64,000 nt of DNA, taken from Suilimivivens sp963650485 (GTDB taxonomy: Bacteria > Bacillota > Clostridia > Lachnospirales > Lachnospiraceae). A program made the translations under genes and the position numbers. Positions 50,832-59,390 of the stretch are shown here, piece by piece. Each line of letters opens with the position of its first letter. Position 1 is the first letter of the stretch. The DNA lies in assembly GCA_963650485.1 (NCBI GenBank), contig CAVJLN010000010.1, positions 6,762 through 70,761 of the forward strand. The letters run 5' to 3'. The notes beneath the pieces were generated by a model. That model was given only the letters and a program-made list of their open reading frames with translations. It did no database searches and was not told where the DNA came from.

Positions 50832-52094
50832 TCAGGACATCCCTGTTGTATTTTCCTGATTCTGTCCTTTGAATTCTTCCCTTGCCTCCTTGCGCTCTCT
50901 GGACTGTTTCATTCTCTCCTGCTCCAGGAGCTTATATCTGCGTACCGGCTCCATATCCTCCTCAGTAATATGGCGGAAATTACTTGCTCCGGAATAAAGA
51001 ATCTGAACGCTCTTAATGGTTGTATCAAATACGCCCTCTTCATACATATTAAAAATAATAATTCCGATCGGTACGGCAAGCAGCATGCCCCAGACACCGC
51101 CCATACGGTATCCGATGTACAAAAGGAACAACGTTGGCAGCGGATCCAGCCCTACCGAATCTCCTACGATCTTTGGCTGGATCAGCTGACGGAATAACTG
51201 TCCGGCTCCCCAGATAATCAGAAGCCCGATCACCATACCGTATTCTCCGTTCAGAAACTTGATGATTGCCCACGGCACCAGTACCGTCCCCGTTCCAAAG
51301 AAAGGAAGCAGATCAAGAAAGGCCACTCCGATTGCAATGATAAATGCATACCGCACGTGAAGAAGCCAGAAGCCGATTCCTAGCAGAATATACATCCAGA
51401 CCTCGATCTTTAGCTGTGCTTTAAAATAACCTCCTACTGCACGCTTTAGTCCGCGTTTGATCATAGCGATACGATCCTGAAGGGTCAATGGAAGTATTTT
51501 TCCCCAGATATGACGCATATAATCCGGCTCAGCCACAAAGAAGTAGGCGGATAAAAGGCTCATAATAATTCCAATGATGATAAGCGGCAGATTCTTGGCA
51601 AAATTGCCTACAGCCGCAATCGTCGGTGTGCCAAGTGTACCTGCCCAGTCACCCCAGAGTGTCTGGAATTTCACAAGAAATCCATCCAGATTCTCCTGCC
51701 AGTTCTTTGGCAGATCCGGATACATTAGCATCAGCTTTTCCCCGATATTCTGCAGATCCTCCTGGGTATTCGCCCACATTTCCGGTAATTCATTTACAAA
51801 GGAAATCAACTGCTCCACAAGCCAGGTAATCAGAAAATAACCGCCGCTCACGACAAGCGCCAGAACGGCAATAATCACAACCACAGAGCCCATTTTCCGC
51901 CGCACCTTAAGCTTTGTTTCAAAAAAACGTACCATCGGATTGGCAATCAGCGAAATGATCCAGCCGATCACGAACGGCATAAAATACATAATAATCCTTG
52001 GCAGTACCAAAAAGCAGCAAAGAATCAGCAATGCCATAATGACTAAATTGACAACAACTTTAACATAGGTTATTCCAGTTCCCTTTTTCTCCAT
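50832..52094 (-). CDS. AI-2E family transporter (PerM-like permease)
   Basis: A 420-residue membrane protein with about eight helices. Family pattern: N-terminal helices (VKVVVNLVIMALLILCCFLVLP, YFMPFVIGWIISLIANPMV), a soluble helical segment (~115-165), then IIIGIIMSLLSAYFFVAEP, IAIGVAFLDLLPFFGTGTVLVPWAI (the PxxGxG signature) and QPKIVGDSVGLDPLPTLFLLYIGYRMGG. The C-terminal ~80 residues are charged and cytoplasmic. The AI-2 exporter name is inherited; some members are ion antiporters. Lies 33 bases after engB. Confidence 0.9.
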   Translation of the reverse strand: MEKKGTGITYVKVVVNLVIMALLILCCFLVLPRIIMYFMPFVIGWIISLIANPMVRFFETKLKVRRKMGSVVVIIAVLALVVSGGYFLITWLVEQLISFVNELPEMWANTQEDLQNIGEKLMLMYPDLPKNWQENLDGFLVKFQTLWGDWAGTLGTPTIAAVGNFAKNLPLIIIGIIMSLLSAYFFVAEPDYMRHIWGKILPLTLQDRIAMIKRGLKRAVGGYFKAQLKIEVWMYILLGIGFWLLHVRYAFIIAIGVAFLDLLPFFGTGTVLVPWAIIKFLNGEYGMVIGLLIIWGAGQLFRQLIQPKIVGDSVGLDPLPTLFLLYIGYRMGGVWGMLLAVPIGIIIFNMYEEGVFDTTIKSVQILYSGASNFRHITEEDMEPVRRYKLLEQERMKQSRERKEAREEFKGQNQENTTGMS

Positions 52095-52127
52095 GAAAAA
52101 CGCCTCTTTTCCTCTGGCTTCTGCCCT

Positions 52128-52712
52128 TTATACCAGATAGCTGTCTAAAAGATCATAAATCTCTTCTCTCCCCTGTTTGGTCTGTGCAGAATAAGGAATC
52201 ACGATTGTTCCCTTGACTACCTGCAGACCCTCTTTGATCATCTTCACATGCTTCTGAACCTGGCTCCTATTAATCTTATCCAGCTTCGTTGCAATAATGA
52301 TCGGCTCATAGCCCTGATTGCAGATCCATTCGTACATCATCTTATCATTTCCGGAAGGCTCATGGCGGATATCAATCAGCAGGAATACCGCCTTTAACTG
52401 TCTGGAGTTGTGCAGATAATTCTCAATCATCTTTCCCCATTTGGCCTTTTCCTGTTCGCTGACCTTGGCATAGCCATACCCCGGAAGGTCGACGAAATAC
52501 ATGGCATCATTGATATTATAGAAATTAATGGTCTGTGTTTTGCCCGGCTGTGCACTGGTTCTCGCAAGAGACTTACGGTTCATCAATCCATTAATGAGAG
52601 AGGACTTCCCTACATTACTTTTGCCGGCAAACGCAAACTCCATATATGGATTGTCCGGAATCTTACTGGTAATTCCACAGACCGTTTCCAGACTTACATT
52701 TTTAATAACCAT
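52128..52712 (-). CDS. engB: Ribosome biogenesis GTPase EngB (YsxC/YihA)
   Basis: TRAFAC GTPase needed for 50S assembly, 194 residues. G1 AFAGKSNVGKSSLINGL, G2 TSAQPGKTQTINFY, G3 VDLPGYGYAKVS, G4 IIATKLDKINRSQ and G5 IPYSAQTKQG are all intact. It comes last in the tig-clpP-clpX-lon-engB series, an order kept in many Firmicutes. Confidence 0.96.
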   Translation of the reverse strand: MVIKNVSLETVCGITSKIPDNPYMEFAFAGKSNVGKSSLINGLMNRKSLARTSAQPGKTQTINFYNINDAMYFVDLPGYGYAKVSEQEKAKWGKMIENYLHNSRQLKAVFLLIDIRHEPSGNDKMMYEWICNQGYEPIIIATKLDKINRSQVQKHVKMIKEGLQVVKGTIVIPYSAQTKQGREEIYDLLDSYLV

Positions 52713-52792
52713 GCTGCAACCTCACGTTCTGAATGAGCATCCGGATTATCCAGAATACTTTCGTTATCATTACTAATATTTTATATATTTTA

Positions 52793-55126
52793 TTACTCCG
52801 TCACAAGTGCTTTTTTCAATACGTCCTTCATCGTTTTGACATAAGTAATGGTAATTCCGTCACGGATCTCTTCCGGAATTTCTTCCACATCCTTCTTATT
52901 TTCCGCAGGGACAAGCACTTCCCTGATACCTGCCATCTTGGCTGCCAGAATCTTTTCCTTCAAACCGCCGATGGGAAGTACATTTCCCCGAAGGGTAATC
53001 TCTCCGGTCATGGCAAGGTCACAGCGCACGGGCTTCCCGGTCACTGCAGAAAAAATGGCCGTTGCCATCGTGATTCCCGCTGATGGCCCATCCTTCGGAA
53101 CGGCTCCCTCCGGAATATGGATATGGAAATCATTTTCCTTAAACATGGACGGATCAATCTTATGCTCCTTACCGATGGAGCGGACATAACTCATACCGAT
53201 GATGGCCGATTCCTTCATCACATCGCCCATCTGTCCGGTCAGATCAATGTCTCCCTTTCCGGGCATGACATTCACCTCGATCTGTAGGGTGTCTCCGCCA
53301 ACACTCGTCCAGGCAAGTCCGCGCACAATGCCGACCTCCGGCTTTTTATTGGCAAGCTCCGTTGTGTATTTCCGCTTTCCAAGATACTTCTCAATATTGG
53401 AAGCAGTCACTTTGATCTTCGCCTCTTCCCTGCCCTCTTCACGGCATTCCAGAATTTCCTTTGCCGCCTTACGGCAGATGTCCCCGATCTTACGCTCCAG
53501 CTCACGGACACCGGCTTCTCTCGTATAGGAAGAAATGATCGCTTTCAAAGCACTGTCCGAAACAGACAGCCACTTTCCGGTGATCCCGTTCTTTTCCATC
53601 TGTTTGTGCAGCAGGTGTTCCTTCGCAATATGGAACTTCTCGTTCTCCGTATAGCTGTTTACTTCGATCAGCTCCATACGGTCGAGCAGGGGACGTGGAA
53701 TATTCTGCGTGGAATTCGCTGTTGCTATAAACAGCACCTCCGAAAGATCCAGTGGGATTTCCACATAATGATCCCGGAATCGCACGTTCTGTTCTCCATC
53801 CAGTACCTCCAGCAATGCAGAAAAGGTGTCTCCCTTATAATCATTGCTGACTTTATCAATTTCGTCAAGCAGCATGAGCGGATTCTTCACTCCTGCCTGC
53901 CGTAAACCTGTCGCAATTCTTCCCGGCATCGCACCGACATAGGTTTTCCGGTGTCCACGGATCTCTGCTTCATCCCGGACACCTCCGAGGCAGATCCGTA
54001 TGTATTTCTTATTCAAGGCTCTGGCAACGCTGCGCGCAATCGAGGTTTTACCGGTTCCCGGAGGTCCTACCAGACAAAGAATCGGGCTCTCCCCCTTATT
54101 TGTGAGACACCGTACCGCCAGAAATTCCAGAATACGCTCCTTTACCTGTGTCAGACCATAGTGCTCCTTTTCCAGAATCTCCTTTGCCTCTTTGATGCTT
54201 TCGTTATCGACCGAAGCTTTGTCCCATGGAAGCTCTAACAGGGTTTCAATGTATCCACGCTCCACCGCACTTTCTGAGCTGTTCCCGGACAGACTCTTAA
54301 ACCGGGAGATTTCTTTCCGGATCTTCTCCTTTACTTCAGGCTTGGCCTGCAGCTCCTTTAACTTCTCTTCAAACTGCTCACTGTCCGAAAAAGAATTCTC
54401 CTCACCCAATTCTTCCCGGATGTAGTGAAGCTGTTCCCGTAACAGATATTCCTTCTGGTTCTTCTCTACCTTACCTTTTAATTTTTGTGCCAGATCATTC
54501 CGGATTTTTGCAATCTGGATTTCATTCACTAAGATAGTACAAACCGTCTCAAAACGTTCCTTTAAGTTAAAAGCCTCCAGCACCTGCTGTTTCTTCTCAA
54601 ATTCTACCGGAAGATTCATGGTAATCTGATCCAGCAGACTTCCCAGATCCTCCATGGACTGATACCGCTGTACGACATTCTTATCAAGCCTGGGATGAAG
54701 GGAAACGAACTCGGCAATAGTTTCCTTAAGCTGCCGGAGCATGGCTTCCTCCTCTGCAGTCGATAATTCCTCGATTGGAAGCTCCTCCTGCGGAACAATG
54801 CTTCCTTCCAGAAAGGCTTCATTCTCTTCCTGAATTGCGGTCAGCATCGCCCGTTTCACGCCACCCACGAGAATCCGCAGCATCTGATTCGGAAGCTTCG
54901 TGACCTGCCGCACTGAAGCAACCGTTCCTGCCCGATACAAATCTCCGATTCCCGGATCCTGACATTCCGGATCCTTCTGGGATGCAAGAAATACCAGTCC
55001 GTCTCCCATCATGGCATATTCCACGGCATGAATAGACTTTTCTCTTTTTAAATCAAAATGTATAATTGCATCCGGTAACACCGCAAGTCCACGCATGGGA
55101 ATTACCGGGATATGTTCTTTATTCAT
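52793..55126 (-). CDS. lon: ATP-dependent protease Lon
   Basis: Homohexameric AAA+ serine protease, 777 residues. N-domain starts HIPVIPMRGLAVLPDAIIHF; coiled helical region ~190-310; Walker A GPPGTGKTSIARSVA, Walker B LMLLDEIDKVSNDY; protease domain with the catalytic Ser in KDGPSAGITMATA and the Lys in GGLKEKILAAKMAGI. The ATG at 55124-55126 follows GGAG; a TTG two codons upstream is rejected. It degrades misfolded and regulatory proteins. Confidence 0.97.
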   Translation of the reverse strand: MNKEHIPVIPMRGLAVLPDAIIHFDLKREKSIHAVEYAMMGDGLVFLASQKDPECQDPGIGDLYRAGTVASVRQVTKLPNQMLRILVGGVKRAMLTAIQEENEAFLEGSIVPQEELPIEELSTAEEEAMLRQLKETIAEFVSLHPRLDKNVVQRYQSMEDLGSLLDQITMNLPVEFEKKQQVLEAFNLKERFETVCTILVNEIQIAKIRNDLAQKLKGKVEKNQKEYLLREQLHYIREELGEENSFSDSEQFEEKLKELQAKPEVKEKIRKEISRFKSLSGNSSESAVERGYIETLLELPWDKASVDNESIKEAKEILEKEHYGLTQVKERILEFLAVRCLTNKGESPILCLVGPPGTGKTSIARSVARALNKKYIRICLGGVRDEAEIRGHRKTYVGAMPGRIATGLRQAGVKNPLMLLDEIDKVSNDYKGDTFSALLEVLDGEQNVRFRDHYVEIPLDLSEVLFIATANSTQNIPRPLLDRMELIEVNSYTENEKFHIAKEHLLHKQMEKNGITGKWLSVSDSALKAIISSYTREAGVRELERKIGDICRKAAKEILECREEGREEAKIKVTASNIEKYLGKRKYTTELANKKPEVGIVRGLAWTSVGGDTLQIEVNVMPGKGDIDLTGQMGDVMKESAIIGMSYVRSIGKEHKIDPSMFKENDFHIHIPEGAVPKDGPSAGITMATAIFSAVTGKPVRCDLAMTGEITLRGNVLPIGGLKEKILAAKMAGIREVLVPAENKKDVEEIPEEIRDGITITYVKTMKDVLKKALVTE

Positions 55127-55186
55127 GTACAACTCCGTAAAATTAATGATAGTTAATGGTAACTCTTCATAGTTGTGATATAAATA

Positions 55187-55214
55187 TGACGAACACGCAA
55201 AAGCGTGTCCGTCA
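55187..55214 (-). terminator. Strong hairpin after clpX
   Basis: TGACGGACACGC-TTTT-GCGTGTTCGTCA on the minus strand, a 12-bp stem with one mismatch, 5 bases after the clpX stop. Only an AT-rich, weak T-stretch follows, so it may attenuate rather than end transcription into lon. Confidence 0.6.
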
Positions 55215-55218
55215 TGCT

Positions 55219-56487
55219 TTAGTTTGCTTTAGGCATCAATTCTCTGCGGTAAATCAGCGGTTCACTCTCGCCCTCTACCGCATCTTTGGTGATCACGCAT
55301 TTTTCAATCGTACGATCCGATGGAATTTCAAACATGACATTCATCATCGCCTTTTCCATAATGGAACGTAATCCTCTTGCTCCGGTCTTTCTTTCAAAAG
55401 CCTGTTCTGCAATGGCATCCACTGCATCTTTTTCAAACACAAGATTTACATGGTCGAATCCAAATAATTTCTGATACTGTTTAATTAACGCATTCTTCGG
55501 TTCGGTAAGAATACGGATCAGCGCTTTCTTATCAAGACCTTTCAGTGACACATTGATCGGCACACGTCCGACAAACTCCGGAATTAATCCGAATTTCACA
55601 AGATCCTGCGGTATTACTTCCGCAAGAAGCTCGCTGACTTCTTTACTGTTTCTGCTTACGATCTCTGCATCAAATCCGATGGAATTGCGGTTCAGACGAT
55701 CTTCCACAATCTTCTCAAGACCATCAAACGCTCCACCGCAGATAAACAGGATGTTGGAAGTATCGATCTGCAAAAGCTCCTGATGGGGGTGCTTGCGTCC
55801 ACCCTGGGGCGGAACACTCGCTACCGTTCCCTCAATGATCTTAAGCAGTGCCTGCTGTACTCCTTCTCCGGAAACATCACGGGTAATGGAGACATTCTCG
55901 CTCTTCTTCGTGATCTTATCAATTTCATCGATATAAATGATTCCATACTGTGCACGGTCGATATCATAATCCGCTGCCTGAATCAGCTTAAGGAGAATGT
56001 TCTCGACATCCTCACCCACATAACCGGCTTCGGTCAAGGTCGTTGCATCTGCAATTGCAAACGGAACATTAATGATCTTCGCCAGTGTCTGTGCCAGATA
56101 AGTTTTACCGGAACCGGTAGGTCCGATCATAATGATATTACTCTTCTGAAGTTCAACACCATCCTCGTCCTTCGGTGCTGTCACACGCTTGTAGTGATTA
56201 TAAACAGCAACGGAAAGAACCTTCTTCGCTTCATCCTGCCCGATGACATAATCATCCAAGAAGTCCTTGATTTCCACAGGCTTTAACAGATTGATTTCCA
56301 ATTCCGTCTCTTCTTCTGCAAAGGCCTCTGCATCCTCTTCGAACTCTTCCTCAACGATATCCGCGCAGATCTCCACGCAATGGTCACAAATATATACTCC
56401 CGAAGGACCGGCGATCATTTTGCGCACCTGATCCTGTGTTTTATTACAAAAAGAACATCTGATTTCGTCAGAATTCCTTCCTGCCAT
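55219..56487 (-). CDS. clpX: ATP-dependent Clp protease ATPase subunit ClpX
   Basis: AAA+ unfoldase that feeds ClpP, 422 residues. An N-terminal zinc-binding domain (RCSFCNKTQDQV ... YICDHCVEIC) is followed by an acidic linker, Walker A IMIGPTGSGKTYLAQTLA, Walker B IIYIDEIDKITKKS, the pore loop YVGEDVE and the ClpP-docking loop containing IGF (NSIGFDAEI). Sensor 2 lies in KTGARGLRSIME. AGAGG precedes the ATG. 31 bases after clpP. Confidence 0.97.
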   Translation of the reverse strand: MAGRNSDEIRCSFCNKTQDQVRKMIAGPSGVYICDHCVEICADIVEEEFEEDAEAFAEEETELEINLLKPVEIKDFLDDYVIGQDEAKKVLSVAVYNHYKRVTAPKDEDGVELQKSNIIMIGPTGSGKTYLAQTLAKIINVPFAIADATTLTEAGYVGEDVENILLKLIQAADYDIDRAQYGIIYIDEIDKITKKSENVSITRDVSGEGVQQALLKIIEGTVASVPPQGGRKHPHQELLQIDTSNILFICGGAFDGLEKIVEDRLNRNSIGFDAEIVSRNSKEVSELLAEVIPQDLVKFGLIPEFVGRVPINVSLKGLDKKALIRILTEPKNALIKQYQKLFGFDHVNLVFEKDAVDAIAEQAFERKTGARGLRSIMEKAMMNVMFEIPSDRTIEKCVITKDAVEGESEPLIYRRELMPKAN

Positions 56488-56518
56488 ATGACTTTACCTC
56501 TACTTTAAACTATTGTGA

Positions 56519-57109
56519 CTACGCCTCTGAACGCTTATAAATCACACGGTCAATCAGTCCATATTCCTTCGCTTCTTCTGCGGACATCCAGTTGTCACGA
56601 TCCGTATCTGCTGCGATGATGGAGATATCCTTGCCGGTGTTTTCCGCAAGCATTCTGTTCAGCTTTTCTTTGGTCTGTAAAATATGCTTAGCAGCAATTT
56701 CAATCTCGGTAGCCTGTCCCTGTGCGCCGCCCAAAGGCTGATGGATCATGATTTCCGCATTGGGAAGTGCCAGTCTCTTGCCCTTCGTACCGCCTGCCAA
56801 AAGGAATGCGCCCATGCTGGCTGCCATACCCATACAGAAGGTAGATACATCACATTTTACATACTGCATGGTATCATAAATTGCCATACCAGCCGTCACA
56901 CTGCCGCCAGGGCTGTTGATATAAAGCTGGATATCCTTCTCCGGATCCTCAGCTTCCAGAAACAACATCTGTGCTACAACAAGACTTGCGGTTGTTTCAT
57001 TTACTTCCTCACCCAAAAAGATAATTCTTTCTTTTAAAAGTCTTGAATAGATGTCATAGGAGCGTTCCCCTCTGCTTGTCTGTTCAATGACATAAGGTAC
57101 TAAACTCAT
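56519..57109 (-). CDS. clpP: ATP-dependent Clp protease proteolytic subunit
   Basis: Serine protease forming the tetradecameric barrel, 196 residues. Catalytic Ser in CMGMAASMGAFLLAGG, His in AEIMIHQPLGGAQGQ, Asp in ADTDRDNWMSAEEA. INSPGGSVTAG forms the oxyanion strand. The mature N-terminus would follow the first few residues. Encoded 16 bases after tig. Confidence 0.97.
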   Translation of the reverse strand: MSLVPYVIEQTSRGERSYDIYSRLLKERIIFLGEEVNETTASLVVAQMLFLEAEDPEKDIQLYINSPGGSVTAGMAIYDTMQYVKCDVSTFCMGMAASMGAFLLAGGTKGKRLALPNAEIMIHQPLGGAQGQATEIEIAAKHILQTKEKLNRMLAENTGKDISIIAADTDRDNWMSAEEAKEYGLIDRVIYKRSEA

Positions 57110-57125
57110 TCTTTAACCTCTTTTC

Positions 57126-58412
57126 TTATTTTGCCTTGGCATTGTTTACAACGAACTCTGCTGCCTTCTTAACAGCGATGTCTTCCTTGATGCCCTTAAC
57201 ACTCTTTTCAGGAAGCATTTCCTTAATCTTGTCAGGCTCCATCTGGTAAACTTCTGCCATTGTCTTGATTTCTTCTTCGTAATCTTCTTCGGTTGCTTCA
57301 ATGCCTTCCTTAGCTGCAACTGCTTCCAATACAAGTCTGGACTTGATTCTGGTTTCTGCCTGAGGCTTAACCTGTTCCATCATCTTGTCAAGTGTAGCGC
57401 CTGTAAACTGGAAGTACTGCTCCATGGATAATCCCTGCATCTGCATTCTCTGTGCAAATTCATCGATCATCTGCTTCTGCTGGGTAGTAACCATAGCTTC
57501 CGGAATATCCATATCGGAATCTGCAATGATTGCATCAATGACTGCTGCTTCCTTAGCTTCTCTTGCTGCCTTTTCCCTCTCGATGGTTAAGGTTTCCTTA
57601 ACATCCTTCTTGTATTCCTCTAAGGTATCAAATTCGGAAACTTCGCTTGCAAATTCATCATCCAGTGCAGGAAGTTCCTTTTCCTTGATTTCTTTAATGG
57701 TACATTTGAATATGGCTGCCTTGCCCTTTAATTCTTCTGCCTGATAATCTTCCGGGAAAGTCACGTTTACTTCGACTTCCTTGCCGATTTCAGCGCCAAC
57801 AAGCTGCTCTTCAAATCCGGGGATAAATGCGCCGGATCCGATGGTTAACGGATAATTCTCGCCCTTACCACCGTCAAAAGCAACACCATCTACAAATCCT
57901 TCAAAATCAAGAACGGTCATATCGCCATCCTTAACCGGTCTGTCGGTTACTTCGATGGTTCTTGCATTGTTTTCTCTTTCCTTCTCGATCTTTGCATCGA
58001 CTTCTTCATCGGTAACGGTAACTTCGGTAGTTTCTACCTTGACACCCTTATACTTGCCAAGCTTTACTTCTGGCTTTAATGCAACTGTTGCAGTAAAGAT
58101 GAAGGACTTGCCCTTCTCGATCTGGGTAACATCAATTTCAGGAGAAGAAACGATATCCTCTTCACATTCATCAAGTGCCTTGCTGTATGCATCAGGAATT
58201 AATGCATTGGCAGCATCTTCATAGAAGATTTCCGGACCATACATCTTCTCAACCATCTGGCGCGGTACTTTTCCCTTACGAAAACCAGGTATACTGATTT
58301 TATTCTTATTTTTAAGGAAAGCATCCTCCAATGCCTTCTCAAATTCTGCTGCTGAAACTTCAATTGTAAGCTTCGCCATGTTCTTTTCTAATTTCTCTAC
58401 CTGTACGCTCAT
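57126..58412 (-). CDS. tig: Trigger factor
   Basis: Ribosome-associated chaperone with prolyl isomerase activity, 428 residues. The ribosome-binding N-domain includes the signature GFRKGKVPRQMVEKMYG; the FKBP domain lies at ~150-240 (MTVLDFEGFVDGVAFDGGKGENY, IPGFEEQLVGAEIG), and the helical C-domain follows. Start at ATG 58410-58412 with AAGGAGG ten bases upstream; the TTG three codons earlier is inside the spacer. First gene of the tig-clpP-clpX-lon-engB series. Confidence 0.97.
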   Translation of the reverse strand: MSVQVEKLEKNMAKLTIEVSAAEFEKALEDAFLKNKNKISIPGFRKGKVPRQMVEKMYGPEIFYEDAANALIPDAYSKALDECEEDIVSSPEIDVTQIEKGKSFIFTATVALKPEVKLGKYKGVKVETTEVTVTDEEVDAKIEKERENNARTIEVTDRPVKDGDMTVLDFEGFVDGVAFDGGKGENYPLTIGSGAFIPGFEEQLVGAEIGKEVEVNVTFPEDYQAEELKGKAAIFKCTIKEIKEKELPALDDEFASEVSEFDTLEEYKKDVKETLTIEREKAAREAKEAAVIDAIIADSDMDIPEAMVTTQQKQMIDEFAQRMQMQGLSMEQYFQFTGATLDKMMEQVKPQAETRIKSRLVLEAVAAKEGIEATEEDYEEEIKTMAEVYQMEPDKIKEMLPEKSVKGIKEDIAVKKAAEFVVNNAKAK

Positions 58413-58463
58413 CTTGTACAAACCTCCTTAATACGTCCTGTGCATGCTCACAGTCATTGTAGG

Positions 58464-58492
58464 ATTATAGCATAAATGCGCCGATATGACTA
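58464..58492 (-). promoter_or_regulatory. Probable promoter of tig
   Basis: TATAAT (58464-58469) with an extended TGC in front and TAGTCA (58487-58492) 17 bp upstream on the minus strand, 52 bp before the start codon. The -35 is poor. Confidence 0.55.
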
Positions 58493-58525
58493 GCTATTTT
58501 TCTGAATTTGTATTATAATCTTTGC

Positions 58526-58660
58526 GAAATCACCTGCAAAGAGAGTCTGCATGTCATCTCTATCATCTTAAGTACCACTCCTGACAGGATCAGTTCGCTT
58601 TCCGGCAAGCTTGGACGAATGGAAGGGATCACGGCAAAGGCCATGCAGGCGAATCTATAG
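58526..58660 (+). pseudogene. C-terminal remnant of a TM1266-type iron-only hydrogenase system regulator
   Basis: A plus-strand frame reads EITCKESLHVISIILSTTPD, then RISSLSGKLGRMEGITAKAM, and stops at 58658-58660. This matches the second half of the ~80-residue ACT-like TM1266 family (pattern I.IISI.LD...D.ISALSGKLG...G...K). The first half is absent: an in-frame stop lies ~30 bp upstream and no start with a ribosome site is visible. The stop overlaps the AGGAGG of the next gene. I infer a 5'-deleted gene left in front of the transporter component; the family call rests on ~40 residues. Confidence 0.6.
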
Positions 58661-58672
58661 GAGGATCTCATT

Positions 58673-59239
58673 ATGAAAATCACAACCAAACAATTAGTGC
58701 AGACTGCACTGCTTCTCACCATCTGTATTGCCAGCCAGTACTTTAAGAACCTGTCCGTGTACATCACCGGACCGATTGTAAATCTCACCATCATTCTGGC
58801 TGTTTTGTCTGTCGGATTATGGAGTGGCTTACTGTTAAGCATCATTGCCCCAGTAACCGCCTTTTTCTTCACCGGCTCTCCCATTATGGCAGCCATTCCG
58901 CTGATGTTTCCCGCTGTTATGGCAGGAAATGCCGTTCTTGCTGTCACCGTATGGTATTTCCAGGAAAAGACTTCCTTTAAGTGGCGTCTCCCTGCCGGTT
59001 TAGTCGCAGGCTCCGTATTCAAGGCCATTTTCATGGGCGTGGTTATCGTCCTCATTATTCTTCCCATTTTCGGTGATAACATTGCTTTAAAGCTCCCGAA
59101 ACCGGAAGCCTTACCTATGGTTCTCGCCACCGCAAAGGTTACCTTCTCTATCACCCAGCTTACCACCGCCCTGATTGGCAGTGCATTAGCGTATGTGATC
59201 TGGCTGCCGTTGAAGAAGTATTTGAAAGCGGAGAATTAA
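58673..59239 (+). CDS. ECF-transporter S-component-like membrane protein
   Basis: The only clear intact plus-strand gene in the window; 188 residues with about six membrane helices. TTKQLVQTALLLTICIASQYFKN and GPIVNLTIILAVLSVGLWSGLLLSIIAPVTAFFF resemble S components of energy-coupling-factor importers, and GSVFKAIFMGVVIVLI a conserved helix. Substrate unknown; no EcfA or EcfT genes are in the window, so it would use a shared module. TAGGAGG lies 12 bases before the ATG. A TATAAT (58514-58519) upstream has no good -35. Confidence 0.78.
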   Translation: MKITTKQLVQTALLLTICIASQYFKNLSVYITGPIVNLTIILAVLSVGLWSGLLLSIIAPVTAFFFTGSPIMAAIPLMFPAVMAGNAVLAVTVWYFQEKTSFKWRLPAGLVAGSVFKAIFMGVVIVLIILPIFGDNIALKLPKPEALPMVLATAKVTFSITQLTTALIGSALAYVIWLPLKKYLKAEN

Positions 59240-59340
59240 TGGTTAGGAATTAAAGGATTAAAATTAAGGAAATAAAGGTTAAAAGTTAAGATCTGATCAT
59301 TAAAATTGGAGTTATATTCGTTATATTTTAGGATAAGTAA

Positions 59341-59390
59341 AAACGAGTTCCCGGCAGAATACTTGGTGTGTTCTGCCGGGAGCTTTTTAT
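59341..59390. terminator. Bidirectional terminator between the S component and hsdR
   Basis: TCCCGGCAGAA (59349-59359) pairs perfectly with TTCTGCCGGGA (59371-59381) across 11 nt. TTTTT follows on the plus strand and GTTT on the minus strand. It sits between converging genes. Confidence 0.88.

Noticed and set aside
58440..58672. Riboswitch in the leader of the ECF S-component gene
   Set aside because: No known aptamer pattern is recognised, and most of the leader decodes as the tail of a TM1266-type regulator.
58513..59166. Minus-strand 217-residue open frame opposite the S-component gene
   Set aside because: It is the antisense of a well-supported membrane protein with a good ribosome site, and its own sequence shows no family features.
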